64,000 nucleotides of DNA from contig NZ_CP032549.1 of the NCBI RefSeq assembly GCF_012221945.1, positions 558,001 through 622,000 on the forward strand. The letters are read 5' to 3'. The notes beneath the pieces were generated by a model, which worked only from the letters and a program-made list of their open reading frames with translations, was not told the origin of the DNA and searched no databases. Positions 55,285 to 64,000 of the stretch are shown piece by piece. The stretch is from Glutamicibacter mishrai. GTDB lineage: Bacteria; Actinomycetota; Actinomycetes; Actinomycetales; Micrococcaceae. The position numbers were made by a program, and so were the translations under genes. Numbering within the stretch: the stretch's first letter is position 1; each line of letters starts with the position of its first letter.

Positions 55285-56220
55285 TCAGCCTTGTGCGGAT
55301 GACTCTTCGACTTCATCTTCACTGCGCAGGGCTCGGGTCTGCAGCGCTCGGGCAGCCAGCTCATCGGCCTCGGGATAGTAGACCTCTTCAAGTACCAGGG
55401 CTCGCGGATGCGAAAGCTTGGTCTTGGAGTCTCGGACCATCTGCTCCAAGCGGGTGGCCAAGAATCCTGGCTGTTCGCGCCCATCCCCCACCATCATGGC
55501 TGCGCCGATGAGGGCACGGACCATATTGTGGCAGAAGGCATCGGCCTTGAGGTGAGCGAGGATTAGCCCATCTTCACCGCGGGTGAAGCTGAACTCCTGC
55601 AATGTACGAATCGTTGTCGCATGCGGGCGGGGCTTGCAGTAGGTCAGGAAGTCATGTCGGCCGAGCACTGTCTGCGCTTCGCGGTTCATGGCTTCGACAT
55701 CGAGTTCTTCACGGTGCCATGTCGTCAGGTGTCGGGTCAGCGGATCCCAGCGGTGCTGCCCATCGGCAATGCGATACGAGTAGCGGCGAGCCAGCGCCGA
55801 GAATCGGGCGTCGAATCCTTTGGGAGCACGCTGGGCTTCATGGACCCATACAGCGCCATCCTGGCGGCCGAGAATGCCGTTGATGCGGCGTACCAGTGCT
55901 GGACCTGGTTCCAGTGATGCCTTGCGCGGCAGGCCGTCGTATTCAGCTTGGGTGAGGTCGAAGTGGACTACCTGCCGGCGCGCATGGACTCCTGCGTCGG
56001 TGCGTCCTGCCACAACAACACGCACCCGGCGACGCACCAGCATTTCCAATGCTTCTTCGACCAACTGCTGAACGCCGATGACATTGGGCTGCCGGGCCCA
56101 GCCACTATAGGCTGCACCGTCATAGCCGAGCACCATCTGCATCCGGATCCATGCGGGGTCTTCTGTACTCCCCAGTGCTGAGGTGCCCATTGGATCGATG
56201 CTGACAGGTTCAGTGCTCAT
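55285..56220 (-). CDS. truA: tRNA pseudouridine synthase A
   Basis: Modifies U38-40 of the tRNA anticodon arm. 311 residues: VLGYDGAAYSGWARQPNVIGVQQLVEEAL, then RVVVAGRTDAGVHARRQVVHFDL with the catalytic Asp, RRYSYRIADG, and ADAFCHNMVRALIGAAMMVGDG. An N-terminal extension of about 27 and a C-terminal acidic tail (SEDEVEESSAQG) are extra. In relatives truA follows rplQ directly; here two lipoprotein genes on the other strand lie between them, so truA needs its own promoter. Confidence 0.96.
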   Translation of the reverse strand: MSTEPVSIDPMGTSALGSTEDPAWIRMQMVLGYDGAAYSGWARQPNVIGVQQLVEEALEMLVRRRVRVVVAGRTDAGVHARRQVVHFDLTQAEYDGLPRKASLEPGPALVRRINGILGRQDGAVWVHEAQRAPKGFDARFSALARRYSYRIADGQHRWDPLTRHLTTWHREELDVEAMNREAQTVLGRHDFLTYCKPRPHATTIRTLQEFSFTRGEDGLILAHLKADAFCHNMVRALIGAAMMVGDGREQPGFLATRLEQMVRDSKTKLSHPRALVLEEVYYPEADELAARALQTRALRSEDEVEESSAQG

Positions 56221-56467
56221 AGTTTTAATTATGCGTGTTGGCCCGCACCGGGAGCCAATTGGATCAACATCACGTGTGCCTCATACCCATACAAGAGTCG
56301 CTACACAGCGATCAGCAATTCCCTACTTTGGCGGCGCATCACACCGTGGCCCCGAGGCAAGATGATGGCTTTGCTTCTGCCGTCCGAATTCAGCACAGTC
56401 ATCCCCTGAATTCGTAAGACAAGTATCTGATCGCTGTCACTAATAACTGCATTGTGTAGAGTAACGC
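56221..56467. other. Intergenic region between truA and the first lipoprotein gene
   Basis: No gene is seen. At its right end TTGTGTAGAGT provides a -10 box (TAGAGT, near 56457-56462) for the first lipoprotein gene; the same TTGTGTAG recurs before the second one. Confidence 0.4.
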
Positions 56468-56530
56468 ATGAGAGTCAATGTCGTCACGGCATCGGCATCG
56501 CTCACCATCATCACTACGCAAGGAAAACCG

Positions 56531-56968
56531 ATGTTCAAGAAGATTGCAGCAACCGCAGCGGTACTCACGCTGGCAGCCACAGTCATGACCGGCTGCGGGT
56601 CCTCCAAGATGTCCACAGAGGAGACCTGCACGTACATCAATGATCAAGCCAAAGAAAAGGGCTTGAAAGAAAAGATGGAAGCTGCCGGCACCAAAATGGT
56701 GTCCGGTGATACCGAAGGTTTCAAATCCACAGTCGGCGAGTTCACTTCGCTCATGCAGGAAGCCGCAGGTAAGACTGAGGACGACAAGCTCGCTGACGCG
56801 TTGAACGCCTCGGTTGAGCAGACGAATAAGATGGTTGATCTGATGGCTGATGAGAGTCTGAGTTTGGAAGAAAAATCCACCAAGGTTCAGGAACTTGATA
56901 CTGCAGAAACCAAGGATAAGACCGCCTACCTGGACACGGCCTGCCCTAACATGGACGCGCTGGACTAG
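56531..56968 (+). CDS. Small lipoprotein of unknown function, copy 1
   Basis: A 145-residue precursor. A basic start (MFKKIAATAAVLTLAATVMTGC) leads to the lipobox VMTGC, so the mature protein is lipid-anchored on the outer face of the membrane. The mature part is mostly helical and charged, with two further Cys (EETCTYIN and DTACPNMDALD at the end) that could form a disulphide. ATG 56531 has AAGGA 6 nt upstream. It is clearly paralogous to the gene at 57184: same length, same Cys pattern, similar leader. No known family is recognised. A hairpin terminator follows. Confidence 0.85.
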   Translation: MFKKIAATAAVLTLAATVMTGCGSSKMSTEETCTYINDQAKEKGLKEKMEAAGTKMVSGDTEGFKSTVGEFTSLMQEAAGKTEDDKLADALNASVEQTNKMVDLMADESLSLEEKSTKVQELDTAETKDKTAYLDTACPNMDALD

Positions 56969-57010
56969 GACGCCCATCGCCGAGGCAATGCCTTGGCGTT
57001 AGAACTTCAG

Positions 57011-57052
57011 AAGTGGCCTTGGCTGAATCACGAGATTCGGCCAAGGCCACTT
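57011..57052 (+). terminator. Terminator of lipoprotein copy 1
   Basis: An 18 bp stem (57011-57028 with 57035-57052, one wobble pair) and a 6-nt loop, 42 nt behind the stop codon. Confidence 0.8.
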
Positions 57053-57183
57053 GCCTTTGGACTCGGACTCCCTTTACCCGCAACAACGCAGGAACCGCAT
57101 GCTTTGCTTGTGTAGGCTTAAAACTACGCTGACAAGGCCCTCGAAGCCCACTGTCGCTCGATCATCTCTACGCAAGGAATCAC

Positions 57184-57624
57184 ATGCTCAAGAAGGTTGC
57201 TGCCAGCGCCGCAGTGCTGACGCTGGCCGCCACGGTTATCACTGGTTGCTCCTCGGGAAAGCTGAACACCGAAGATACCTGTTCATTCATCAGCGTCCAG
57301 GTCGTCGAGAAGGACTTGCTGCAAAAGGCTGACGATGTCAGTGAGCAGCTCGTGGCTGGAGAGACCAAGGATTACGCCAAGATCATTGATGAGTTCAATG
57401 CGATTCTCGGGGATGCTGCTTCCCAGACCAAAGACAAGAAGCTGGTTGAGGCTTTGACCGCTGAGTCAGAACAGAATCAGGAAGTCTCCAAGCTCATGGC
57501 TCAGGGAACCAGCGAGAATGCCGCCGAGATCTCCATGAAGCTCTCCGCCCTGGAGACTGATGAAGCTTCCGAGGCCACTGCCTATCTGGATGAGGCGTGC
57601 CCGGGCATGGATAGCTTCAGCTAG
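57184..57624 (+). CDS. Small lipoprotein of unknown function, copy 2
   Basis: A 146-residue paralogue of the gene at 56531. The signal MLKKVAASAAVLTLAATVITGC is almost identical to copy 1, the start of the mature part is alike (SSGKLNTEDTCSFI against SSKMSTEETCTYI), and both end in ACP-containing tails. The middle has diverged more. The DNA just before the start (CTACGCAAGGAA) is also shared, with AAGGAATCAC as ribosome site, which shows that the duplication included the leader. It has its own -10-like box (TAGGCT near 57115). Function unknown; an extracytoplasmic helical protein held by one disulphide is all that can be said. Confidence 0.85.
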   Translation: MLKKVAASAAVLTLAATVITGCSSGKLNTEDTCSFISVQVVEKDLLQKADDVSEQLVAGETKDYAKIIDEFNAILGDAASQTKDKKLVEALTAESEQNQEVSKLMAQGTSENAAEISMKLSALETDEASEATAYLDEACPGMDSFS

Positions 57625-57667
57625 GACCCTGCACTTCAACTCCCCCGGTACCAGCTGTTTAAAGCAA

Positions 57668-57709
57668 AAAGATTCCCGTTGGATCCTTTCGGATTCAACG
57701 GGAATCTTT
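57668..57709. terminator. Bidirectional terminator between lipoprotein copy 2 and rplQ
   Basis: AAAGATTCCCGTTG pairs with CAACGGGAATCTTT, with an inner GGATCC/GGATT pairing. T-rich flanks on both sides. Confidence 0.85.
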
Positions 57710-57749
57710 TAATCACCGCTTTGGGTGCGAGCTTCAGCTCGAAGGGGAC

Positions 57750-58214
57750 TTATGCCTCTTCGGTTGCCTCTGCCTCAGGTGCTTCAGCAGCCTTCTCGGT
57801 AGCCTTGGTGGCTTCCTTGACGACGGCCTGCTTTGGCGAAACTGGCTCCATCACGAGCTCGATAACTGCCATAGGAGCGTTGTCGCCCTTGCGGTTACCG
57901 ATCTTGGTGATGCGGGTGTAGCCACCCTCGCGGTTTGCCATTGCTGGTGCGATGTTCTCGAACAGTTCGTGAACGATCGACTTGTTGGTGCGCGAACGCG
58001 AAGCGATGACGGCCTGAACGCGACGACGCGATGCCAGGTCTCCGCGCTTTGCGAAGGTGATCAGGCGCTCTGCGTGTGGACGCAGACGCTTGGCGCGGGT
58101 CAGGGTGGTGGTGATCTTCTTGTTCTCGAAGAGCTGTGCCGACATGTTAGCGAAAATCAGTCGCTCATGTGCTGCACTGCCGCCGAGACGCGGACCCTTG
58201 GTAGGGGTAGGCAT
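57750..58214 (-). CDS. rplQ: 50S ribosomal protein L17
   Basis: A large-subunit protein near the exit tunnel. The core [59 protein letters not shown] is standard. A 30-residue Ala/Glu-rich tail ([18 protein letters not shown]) extends the protein to 154 residues, as in other actinobacteria. It follows rpoA by 83 nt and ends the alpha operon. Confidence 0.98.
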   Translation of the reverse strand: MPTPTKGPRLGGSAAHERLIFANMSAQLFENKKITTTLTRAKRLRPHAERLITFAKRGDLASRRRVQAVIASRSRTNKSIVHELFENIAPAMANREGGYTRITKIGNRKGDNAPMAVIELVMEPVSPKQAVVKEATKATEKAAEAPEAEATEEA

Positions 58215-58297
58215 TGTGGTTCTCCTAGATGAATAACCCGTCCGGCACGATTCTCTCGTGCCGGCGGATGAAGTAGTGTGTCGCTAGACGCGGGTCT

Positions 58298-59299
58298 TTA
58301 CAGACCTTCGTCGTATTCGTCGCCATCTTCGATGGCGCTACGAGCGGCCAGATCAAAGCCTGGAGGGGAATCCTTCAGGGCCAGACCCAGTTCAACCAGC
58401 TTGGCCTTGACTTCGTCAATGGACTTCGCACCGAAGTTGCGGATGTCCATCAAGTCTGCCTCGGAGCGGGTAACGAGTTCACCCACGGAGTGGATGCCCT
58501 CACGCTTCAAGCAGTTGTACGAACGAACGGTCAGTTCCAGATCCTCGATCGGCAGAGCCATGTCGGCAGCCATGGCTGCGTCCGTTGGCGATGGACCGAT
58601 TTCGATACCTTCAGCTGCGGTGTTCAGCTCGCGGAACAAGCCGAACAGTTCAACCAAGGTGGTACCTGCGGATGCAACTGCATCGCGCGGGGTGATCGAT
58701 TCCTTGGTCTCCACGTCAACGATCAAGCGATCGAAGTCAGTGCGCTGCTCAACACGGGTAGCTTCCACGCGGAAGGTTACCTTCAGAACTGGGGAGTAGA
58801 TCGAATCCACAGGGATGCGACCGATCTCGCCGTCGATGTTCTTGTTCTGAGCGGCAGACACATAGCCACGGCCACGCTCAATGGTCAGTTCCATATCGAA
58901 CTTGCCATTGGCGTTCAGGGTTGCAATGTGCAGATCAGGGTTGTGGAACTCCACACCGGCTGGCGGGGTGATGTCCGCTGCAGTAACGATGCCTGGGCCC
59001 TGCTTGCGCAGGTAGGCAACGACTGGCTCGTCGTGCTCGGAAGAGACCGACAGGTTCTTGATGTTCAAGACCAGTTCGGTGACGTCTTCCTTGACACCGG
59101 CTACGGTGGTGAACTCGTGCAGTACTCCGTCAATTCGAATGCTGGTGACAGATGCACCAGGAATCGAAGAGAGCAGGGTACGGCGAAGCGAGTTACCCAG
59201 GGTGTAACCAAAGCCTGGCTCCAGTGGTTCGATTACGAACCGGGAGCGGTTTTCGGCAACTACTTCTTCGGTCAGGGTTGGGCGCTGCGTAATGAGCAC
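58298..59299 (-). CDS. rpoA: DNA-directed RNA polymerase subunit alpha
   Basis: The assembly subunit of RNA polymerase, 333 residues. The N-terminal domain (about 1-230) has [34 protein letters not shown]. The C-terminal domain (about 250-320) has [46 protein letters not shown] for UP-element and activator contact. GTG 59299 behind AAGGAAATG. Lies between rpsK and rplQ; rpsD is not present in between. Confidence 0.99.
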   Translation of the reverse strand: MLITQRPTLTEEVVAENRSRFVIEPLEPGFGYTLGNSLRRTLLSSIPGASVTSIRIDGVLHEFTTVAGVKEDVTELVLNIKNLSVSSEHDEPVVAYLRKQGPGIVTAADITPPAGVEFHNPDLHIATLNANGKFDMELTIERGRGYVSAAQNKNIDGEIGRIPVDSIYSPVLKVTFRVEATRVEQRTDFDRLIVDVETKESITPRDAVASAGTTLVELFGLFRELNTAAEGIEIGPSPTDAAMAADMALPIEDLELTVRSYNCLKREGIHSVGELVTRSEADLMDIRNFGAKSIDEVKAKLVELGLALKDSPPGFDLAARSAIEDGDEYDEGL

Positions 59300-59466
59300 T
59301 TACATTTCCTTTCAGCGAGCGTCCGCTATATGACGCCTCACGGGGGTGGAAACGACGGTAGCCTTAGGTGGCCGTTCGTCTTTTGCAGGCGAATGAGTCC
59401 AAGATAGCCACCGGAGCACTCAGATGAATGCTTCGGTGACTTCTTAGGCCTAGCCTAGCGAATCAA

Positions 59467-59868
59467 TTAGACGCGGCGACGCTTTGATGGGCGGCAACCG
59501 TTGTGAGCGCTTGGGGAAACATCCTGGATGGATCCAACCTCAAGGCCAGCAGCCTGCAGCGAACGGATCGCGGTTTCGCGTCCCGAGCCCGGGCCCTTGA
59601 CGAAAACGTCAACCTTGCGCATGCCGTGCTCCTGAGCGCGCTTTGCAGCGGCTTCAGCAGCCATCTGGGCAGCGTATGGGGTCGACTTGCGCGAGCCCTT
59701 CATGCCTACCTCGCCGGCCGAAGCCCACGAGATAACAGCGCCAGTCGGATCGGTGATCGATACGATGGTGTTGTTGAAGGTGCTCTTGATATGCGCCTGT
59801 CCCTGCGCAATATTCTTTTTGTCCTTGCGACGCGGCTTACGTACCGCTCCACGAGTCTTTGGGGGCAT
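59467..59868 (-). CDS. rpsK: 30S ribosomal protein S11
   Basis: A small-subunit platform protein near the mRNA exit, 133 residues. [47 protein letters not shown] is highly conserved, as is the end [18 protein letters not shown]. 43 nt behind rpsM. Confidence 0.99.
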   Translation of the reverse strand: MPPKTRGAVRKPRRKDKKNIAQGQAHIKSTFNNTIVSITDPTGAVISWASAGEVGMKGSRKSTPYAAQMAAEAAAKRAQEHGMRKVDVFVKGPGSGRETAIRSLQAAGLEVGSIQDVSPSAHNGCRPSKRRRV

Positions 59869-59911
59869 TTCTTCTCCTACGAAAAAAGTATTTGAGTTAG
59901 ATCGCTAAGAT

Positions 59912-60286
59912 TTAGCGAGTCTTCTTCTTACCTGCGACGGTACGCTTCGGGCCCTTGCGGGTACGTGCGTTGGTCTTGGTGCGCTGACCGCGGACCGGCA
60001 GGCCCTTACGGTGACGAATACCTTCGTAGGATCCGATCTCGACCTTGCGGCGGATGTCAGCCTGAACCTCACGGCGCAGGTCACCTTCTACCTTGTAAGT
60101 GCCTTCGACGAAGTCGCGCAGCTGCACGAGCTGGTCATCGGTGAGATCCTTGACGCGAGTGTCCGGGTTGATACCGGTCGCTGCGATGGTCTCTTCTGCA
60201 CGGGTCTTGCCCACGCCGTAGATGTAAGTCAGCGCGATGATTACGCGCTTCTCGCGTGGAATATCCACGCCTGCTAAACGAGCCAA
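59912..60286 (-). CDS. rpsM: 30S ribosomal protein S13
   Basis: A head protein of the small subunit that touches the P-site tRNA. The family start [14 protein letters not shown] corresponds to TTG at 60286, with AAAGG 7 nt upstream; an in-frame TTG at 60301 would add five unrelated residues and has no ribosome site. 124 residues ending [17 protein letters not shown]. Confidence 0.97.
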   Translation of the reverse strand: MARLAGVDIPREKRVIIALTYIYGVGKTRAEETIAATGINPDTRVKDLTDDQLVQLRDFVEGTYKVEGDLRREVQADIRRKVEIGSYEGIRHRKGLPVRGQRTKTNARTRKGPKRTVAGKKKTR

Positions 60287-60434
60287 GTGGCTACCTTTCA
60301 ACGAACGGAGGTCTGGAGCAGTACCATCCGTGATCTCTCACGGCCCCGGCCTCCGAATCCGGGGGTACACCAGGACAAAAGTCCTAGCTGATACTGCCTA
60401 ATTGACTACGCGTGGGAATCCCGTAAAAACGGAA

Positions 60435-60548
60435 TTAGCCCTGACGCTGCTTGTGGCGTGGGTTCTCGCAGATCACCATGACGCGACCATTGCGGCGAAT
60501 TACCTTGCACTTGTCGCAGATCGGCTTCACGCTAGGGTTAACCTTCAA
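60435..60548 (-). CDS. rpmJ: 50S ribosomal protein L36
   Basis: A 37-residue zinc-ribbon protein, [19 protein letters not shown] continuing to [13 protein letters not shown]. All four zinc ligands are present (Cys11, Cys14, Cys27, His32), so this is the zinc-containing form. The start is TTG 60548, behind GAGGAG at 7 nt. Between infA and rpsM, the usual place. Confidence 0.97.
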   Translation of the reverse strand: MKVNPSVKPICDKCKVIRRNGRVMVICENPRHKQRQG

Positions 60549-60675
60549 CGGTTTACTCCTCTATGCGGTTGCAGTTAAATGTGGAGCAGTAAAAAGCTTG
60601 TCCAAGAACAATCATCAGCGATCCGGTTCATCTTGCGATGACCCGTCTCGCTGGGAAAGTCTTCAGTCTGCAGAT

Positions 60676-60897
60676 TTACTTGTAGCGGTAAACGATACGA
60701 CCTCGGTTGAGATCGTATGGGCTCATTTCAACCTGCACTCGGTCCTCTGGGAGGATTCGAATGTAGTGCTGACGCATCTTACCCGAGATAGTGGCGAGCA
60801 CTACGTGTCCATTTGGCAGCTCCACGCGGAACATCGCGTTCGGCAGTGCCTCCGAGACGGTGCCCTCTACCTGGATGACGCCTTCCTTCTTGCCCAT
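60676..60897 (-). CDS. infA: Translation initiation factor IF-1
   Basis: Binds the A site of the small subunit during initiation. 73 residues, an S1-type OB fold: [74 protein letters not shown] 60897 with GGGGAA upstream; longer frame to 60993 is leader. First gene of the infA-rpmJ-rpsM-rpsK-rpoA-rplQ run. Confidence 0.99.
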   Translation of the reverse strand: MGKKEGVIQVEGTVSEALPNAMFRVELPNGHVVLATISGKMRQHYIRILPEDRVQVEMSPYDLNRGRIVYRYK

Positions 60898-61067
60898 TTT
60901 CCCCGCTAACTTTTTTTGTTGGCAATTTTCACCAACAAGTAATTGGTTCTGGCTCATAATCGGTGATGTCCAAACATAGAATTTTGGGCACACTTAAATC
61001 ACGAACCAACATTCAACAATACGCCATAGAAGCGCTCAGTGCCAATCGTTCACTGATCTTAAAATGT

Positions 61068-61107
61068 TAGATCCAGCACGCAACGGGCTGTCAGCGTGCT
61101 GGATCTA
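61068..61107 (-). terminator. Terminator behind map
   Basis: A perfect 14 bp stem (61068-61081 with 61094-61107), followed on the minus strand by ACATTTTAAG, 19 nt behind the map stop. It separates the secY-adk-map unit from infA. Confidence 0.82.
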
Positions 61108-61125
61108 TGGTTTTGCGCGGATCGG

Positions 61126-61959
61126 CTATGGCTTGATCGGCGAAGGGGTCACGCCGAAGGGCGCCAGGCCGGCCTCTCCCCCGTCATGGGCCGAGAGCAC
61201 CCAGATGCCGCCCATGTGGAAGGCCACGGTGTGCTCCCACTGCGAAGCGTTGGACTTGTCGTTAGTGACCACGGTCCAGTCATCTTCCAGCACCGAGGTC
61301 TCGATGCCGCCGCGCACCAGCATCGGCTCGATGGCCAGGGCCATGCCCGGCTTGATGCGCGGGCCGCGGTGCCCGGAGTTGTAGTTCAATACATCCGGCG
61401 CCATGTGCATGGCCGAGCCGATGCCGTGGCCGCAGTAATCTTCCAGGATGCCCAGCTCGTCGCCTGGCTGGCTGGTGACGTAGTCGTCGATGGCCTGGCC
61501 GATCTGGCCGATGAAGCGGGCGTTGGCCGCCGCGGCGATACCTGCCCACATCGCCTGCTCGGTGATGTCGCTCAGGCGCTGGTCGGCCGGGTCGATGTTC
61601 TTGCCGATCAGCACGGTGCGCGCCGAGTCGGAGTGCCAACCGTCAACGATGGCGCCGCCATCGATCTTCAGCACGTCGCCGTCCTTGAGCTCATAGTCAG
61701 AAGGGAAGCCGTGCACCACTTCGTGGTTGACCGAGGCGCAGATGTTCGCTGGGAAACCGTGGTAGCCCAGGAAGTTGCTGGTCGCGTTATTGCGCTCGAG
61801 CACCTTGCCGAACACCTTGTTGATCGCTTCGGTGGTCACCCCGGGGCGAGCCATCGCAACGGCTTCATCCAATGCCTCGGCCAGCACGAGGCCAGCCTGG
61901 CGCATCTTCAGGATTTCAGAGTTGGATTTGTACTCGATTTTCGGCTGTCCAAAAGCCAA
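61126..61959 (-). CDS. map: Type I methionine aminopeptidase
   Basis: Removes the N-terminal Met of new proteins. 277 residues: MRQAGLVLAEALDEA, then HEVVHGFPSDYELKDGDVLKIDGGAIVDGWHSDSARTVLIG with the first metal ligands. YCGHGIGSAMHMAPDVLNY (metal His), MALAIEPMLVRGG (metal Glu) and WTVVTNDKSNASQWEHTVAF (metal Glu) complete the site. 121 nt behind adk. Confidence 0.97.
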   Translation of the reverse strand: MAFGQPKIEYKSNSEILKMRQAGLVLAEALDEAVAMARPGVTTEAINKVFGKVLERNNATSNFLGYHGFPANICASVNHEVVHGFPSDYELKDGDVLKIDGGAIVDGWHSDSARTVLIGKNIDPADQRLSDITEQAMWAGIAAAANARFIGQIGQAIDDYVTSQPGDELGILEDYCGHGIGSAMHMAPDVLNYNSGHRGPRIKPGMALAIEPMLVRGGIETSVLEDDWTVVTNDKSNASQWEHTVAFHMGGIWVLSAHDGGEAGLAPFGVTPSPIKP

Positions 61960-62015
61960 TGTGATTCCCCTAGCTCAGTGGTGGATCCGCGCTAGCTAAG
62001 ATCCGTGCAAAAGTA

Positions 62016-62062
62016 CGCAGGGACCGCGCTGCAACTTTCGTTGTTGCTGCACGATCCCTGCG
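62016..62062 (-). terminator. Hairpin behind adk
   Basis: CGCAGGGA pairs with TCCCTGCG and an inner GCTGCAAC/GTTGCTGC continues with one mismatch. CTTTTGC follows on the minus strand. It may end part of the secY-adk transcript before map. Confidence 0.7.
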
Positions 62063-62080
62063 CGATGTCCTGACCGTCGC

Positions 62081-62653
62081 CTAGGCGTTGACGTTCAACG
62101 CCGCCAGCACACGCTCGGTCACTTCGTCGATCGCGCCCAGGCCGTCGACCTTGCGCACGATGCCGCGTTCCTCATAGCGCTCCACAACGACGCGGGTCTC
62201 TTCGTTGTACAGGCTCAGGCGGTGGCGGATGACCTCTTCGGTGTCATCTGCTCGGCCTTCGATCTCAGCGCGCTTGAGCAGGCGGGCCACCAGTTCATCG
62301 TCATCGGCGGTCAGCTGCAGCACAGCGTCCAGGGCGATGCCCTTGTTGGCCAGCATGGCGTCCAGCGCGTCGACCTGTGCGCTGGTGCGCGGGTAGCCGT
62401 CGAGCAGGAAGCCCTGGGCGACGTCGTCCTGGTTCAGGCGATCCTCGACCATGTTGTTGGTTACCGAATCAGGTACAAAGTCACCATTGTCAATGTACTT
62501 GCTTGCTTCGATTCCCAGCGGGGTGCCGCCCTTGACGTTGGCACGGAAGATGTCGCCGGTGGAGATGGCGACGATTTCCAAACGCTCGGAGATCTTTACG
62601 GCCTGGGTGCCCTTGCCGGCACCTGGAGGTCCAATGATTAGCAGTCGACTCAT
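62081..62653 (-). CDS. adk: Adenylate kinase
   Basis: Interconverts AMP, ADP and ATP. 190 residues, the short form without a zinc-type lid: LLIIGPPGAGKGTQAVKISERL (P-loop), ISTGDIFRANVK, and GFLLDGYPRTSAQVDALD with the conserved D-G-x-P-R. ATG overlaps the secY stop by 4 nt (ATGA). Confidence 0.98.
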   Translation of the reverse strand: MSRLLIIGPPGAGKGTQAVKISERLEIVAISTGDIFRANVKGGTPLGIEASKYIDNGDFVPDSVTNNMVEDRLNQDDVAQGFLLDGYPRTSAQVDALDAMLANKGIALDAVLQLTADDDELVARLLKRAEIEGRADDTEEVIRHRLSLYNEETRVVVERYEERGIVRKVDGLGAIDEVTERVLAALNVNA

Positions 62654-63954
62654 CGCAGTAGCCCTTCATAGTTTCGTTGCTGCATTTGAGCATTGATTTG
62701 CTTGACGGTTTCCAATCCCACACCAACCATAATGAGGATCGATGTTCCGCCAAATGGGAAGCTCTGATCAGCGTTGAACAGCACGAAGGCAATCAGTGGG
62801 ATCAACGCAACGAACGCGAGGTACAGCGCGCCCGGGAAGGTAATACGTGAAATCACGTACTGAAGGTATTCGGCGGTCGGACGTCCAGCGCGAATGCCTG
62901 GAATGAATCCGCCGTACTTCTTCATGTTGTCAGCCACCTCAACCGGGTTGAAGGTGATCGCGACGTAGAAGTACGCGAAGCCGATGATCATCAGCGTGTA
63001 GACCAGCATGTACCACGGCGAGGAGGTCGATGAGTGCTCCTGCAGCCACATGGCCCACTGCGGCAGGGTGCCGTCGTCGTTCTGGTTGAACTGCACCAGC
63101 ATCTGCGGCAGAGCCAAGATCGAGCTGGCGAAGATCACGGGGATCACGTTGGCCATGTTCAGCTTCAGCGGGATGTAGGTGGAGGTGCCGCCAACGGTGC
63201 GTCGGCCCACGGTGCGCTTGGCGTACTGGACCGGGACGCGGCGCTGGGACTGCTCCACGAAGACCACCAGTGCCACGATGACCAAGCCCACCAGCAGGAC
63301 GCCGATGAAGGTCATGATGCCCTGGGACTGCATGATCGTGCCCATTGCGGATGGGAAGCCCGAAGCAATGGAGATGAAGATCAGGATGGACATGCCGTTG
63401 CCGATACCGCGTTCGGTGATCAACTCGCCCATCCACATGATCAGACCGGTGCCTGCGGTAAGAGTGATGACCATCAACAGGATCACGATCAACGAATCAT
63501 CCGGGACCAGCGGCAGCGAGCAGCTCGGGAAGAGGCTGCCGGTGCGGGCCAGGGTCACCAGGGTGGTTCCCTGCAGCAAGGCCAGGGCGATGGTGAGGTA
63601 ACGCGTGTACTGCGTCAGCTTGGCTTGGCCGGCTTGGCCTTCCTTGTGCAGGGTCTCGAAGTGCGGGATCACCACACGAAGCAGCTGGGTGATGATGGAC
63701 GCCGTAATGTACGGCATGATGCCCATGGCAAAAATGGAGACCTGCAACAGGGCGCCGCCACTGAACAGGTTCACGAACGAATAAAGTCCACCGGTGGTTT
63801 CACCCATTGCCAGACACTGCTGAACGTTGCTGTAATCAATGCCCGGAGCGGGAATGAATACACCGACACGATAGATCGCAATGATCCCAAGCGTGAACAG
63901 CAACTTGTTGCGCAGATCAGGCGTCCGAAAAACTCGGGCTATGGCGCTGAACAA
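62650..63954 (-). CDS. secY: Preprotein translocase subunit SecY
   Basis: The channel of the Sec export machinery, 434 residues with ten expected helices. FRTPDLRNKLLFTLGIIAIYRVGVFIPAPGID is the start; NLFSGGALLQVSIFAMGIMPYITASIITQLL (helix 2), RGIGNGMSILIFISIASGFP and the cytoplasmic KKYGGFIPGIRAGRPTAEYLQYVISRITFPGALYLAFVALIP loop are diagnostic. ATG 63954. The gene upstream, expected to be rplO, is outside the window. Confidence 0.98.
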   Translation of the reverse strand: MFSAIARVFRTPDLRNKLLFTLGIIAIYRVGVFIPAPGIDYSNVQQCLAMGETTGGLYSFVNLFSGGALLQVSIFAMGIMPYITASIITQLLRVVIPHFETLHKEGQAGQAKLTQYTRYLTIALALLQGTTLVTLARTGSLFPSCSLPLVPDDSLIVILLMVITLTAGTGLIMWMGELITERGIGNGMSILIFISIASGFPSAMGTIMQSQGIMTFIGVLLVGLVIVALVVFVEQSQRRVPVQYAKRTVGRRTVGGTSTYIPLKLNMANVIPVIFASSILALPQMLVQFNQNDDGTLPQWAMWLQEHSSTSSPWYMLVYTLMIIGFAYFYVAITFNPVEVADNMKKYGGFIPGIRAGRPTAEYLQYVISRITFPGALYLAFVALIPLIAFVLFNADQSFPFGGTSILIMVGVGLETVKQINAQMQQRNYEGLLR

Positions 63955-64000
63955 GCGTCCTCCTGAAGTATGTGCTTGAGCCTAGGAAGAGATACTTCCT

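Noticed and set aside
55209..55484. Minus-strand open frame at the end of truA
   Set aside because: It overlaps truA in another frame and has no start signal.
56399..56977. Minus-strand open frame over the first lipoprotein gene
   Set aside because: The plus strand encodes a clear lipoprotein with signal, lipobox and ribosome site, and a paralogue next door. The minus frame has none of these.
60287..60301. Longer start for rpsM
   Set aside because: S13 proteins begin with MARLAGV, which matches TTG 60286 with a ribosome site; the five extra residues are unrelated.

Overview
The window looks like chromosome from a high-GC Gram-positive bacterium of the Micrococcaceae (Arthrobacter/Glutamicibacter type). 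The evidence is the order of the ribosomal block (secY-adk-map-infA-rpmJ-rpsM-rpsK-rpoA-rplQ-truA-rplM-rpsI-glmM), with rpsD absent between rpsK and rpoA. Further support comes from a second IMP-dehydrogenase-like gene (guaB3) near guaB, a CIRCE-controlled groESL, many start codons about 7 nt behind a -10 box (leaderless mRNAs), and a levan fructotransferase of the kind known from Arthrobacter. GC content looks moderate for the group. The species is not proven.

Layout. 1-9.7 kb: a partial SURF1-like gene, guaB3, a BtrH-like protein, a TetR/sugar acetyltransferase pair divergent from an MFS permease, a VanZ-like protein, a stretch of small unknown genes (6.7-8.0 kb) and guaB. 9.7-22.2 kb: an SGNH-acyltransferase, groES-groEL with CIRCE, an amino-acid permease, a THUMP-like methyltransferase, a glutamate-cysteine ligase family protein, a MarR regulator translationally coupled to a DHA2 exporter with a long coiled-coil tail, and a probable decayed gene. 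22.4-36.5 kb: after a fumarylacetoacetate-hydrolase-family gene comes a fructan/sucrose island. Its first part is a sucrose operon (LacI regulator divergent from GH32, fructokinase and a CscB-like permease). Its second is a levan operon reading the other way: cytosolic GH32-like enzyme, ABC binding protein, two permeases and LacI, followed by a secreted levan fructotransferase. 36.7-42.4 kb: tsaD-rimI-tsaB-tsaE-alr (tRNA t6A synthesis and cell wall), mscL, coaA. 42.5-53.8 kb: glmS, HPr, a TetR regulator with a mannitol PTS and mannitol-1-phosphate dehydrogenase, acpS, nnr, ugd, glmM. 54-64 kb: ribosomal and transcription genes ending in secY, with two tandem paralogous lipoprotein genes inserted between rplQ and truA.

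How the genes work together. The most distinctive unit is the levan pathway. A Tat-exported fructotransferase would turn levan into difructose anhydride IV. An ABC importer without its own ATPase would take up the product, and a cytosolic GH32-like enzyme would open it to fructose, which the nearby fructokinase can phosphorylate. Two operators of the type TTAACC-GGTTAA flank the operon promoter. The last two enzymatic steps are inferred from context and motifs only. No tRNA, rRNA, CRISPR array, transposase or phage gene was recognised.
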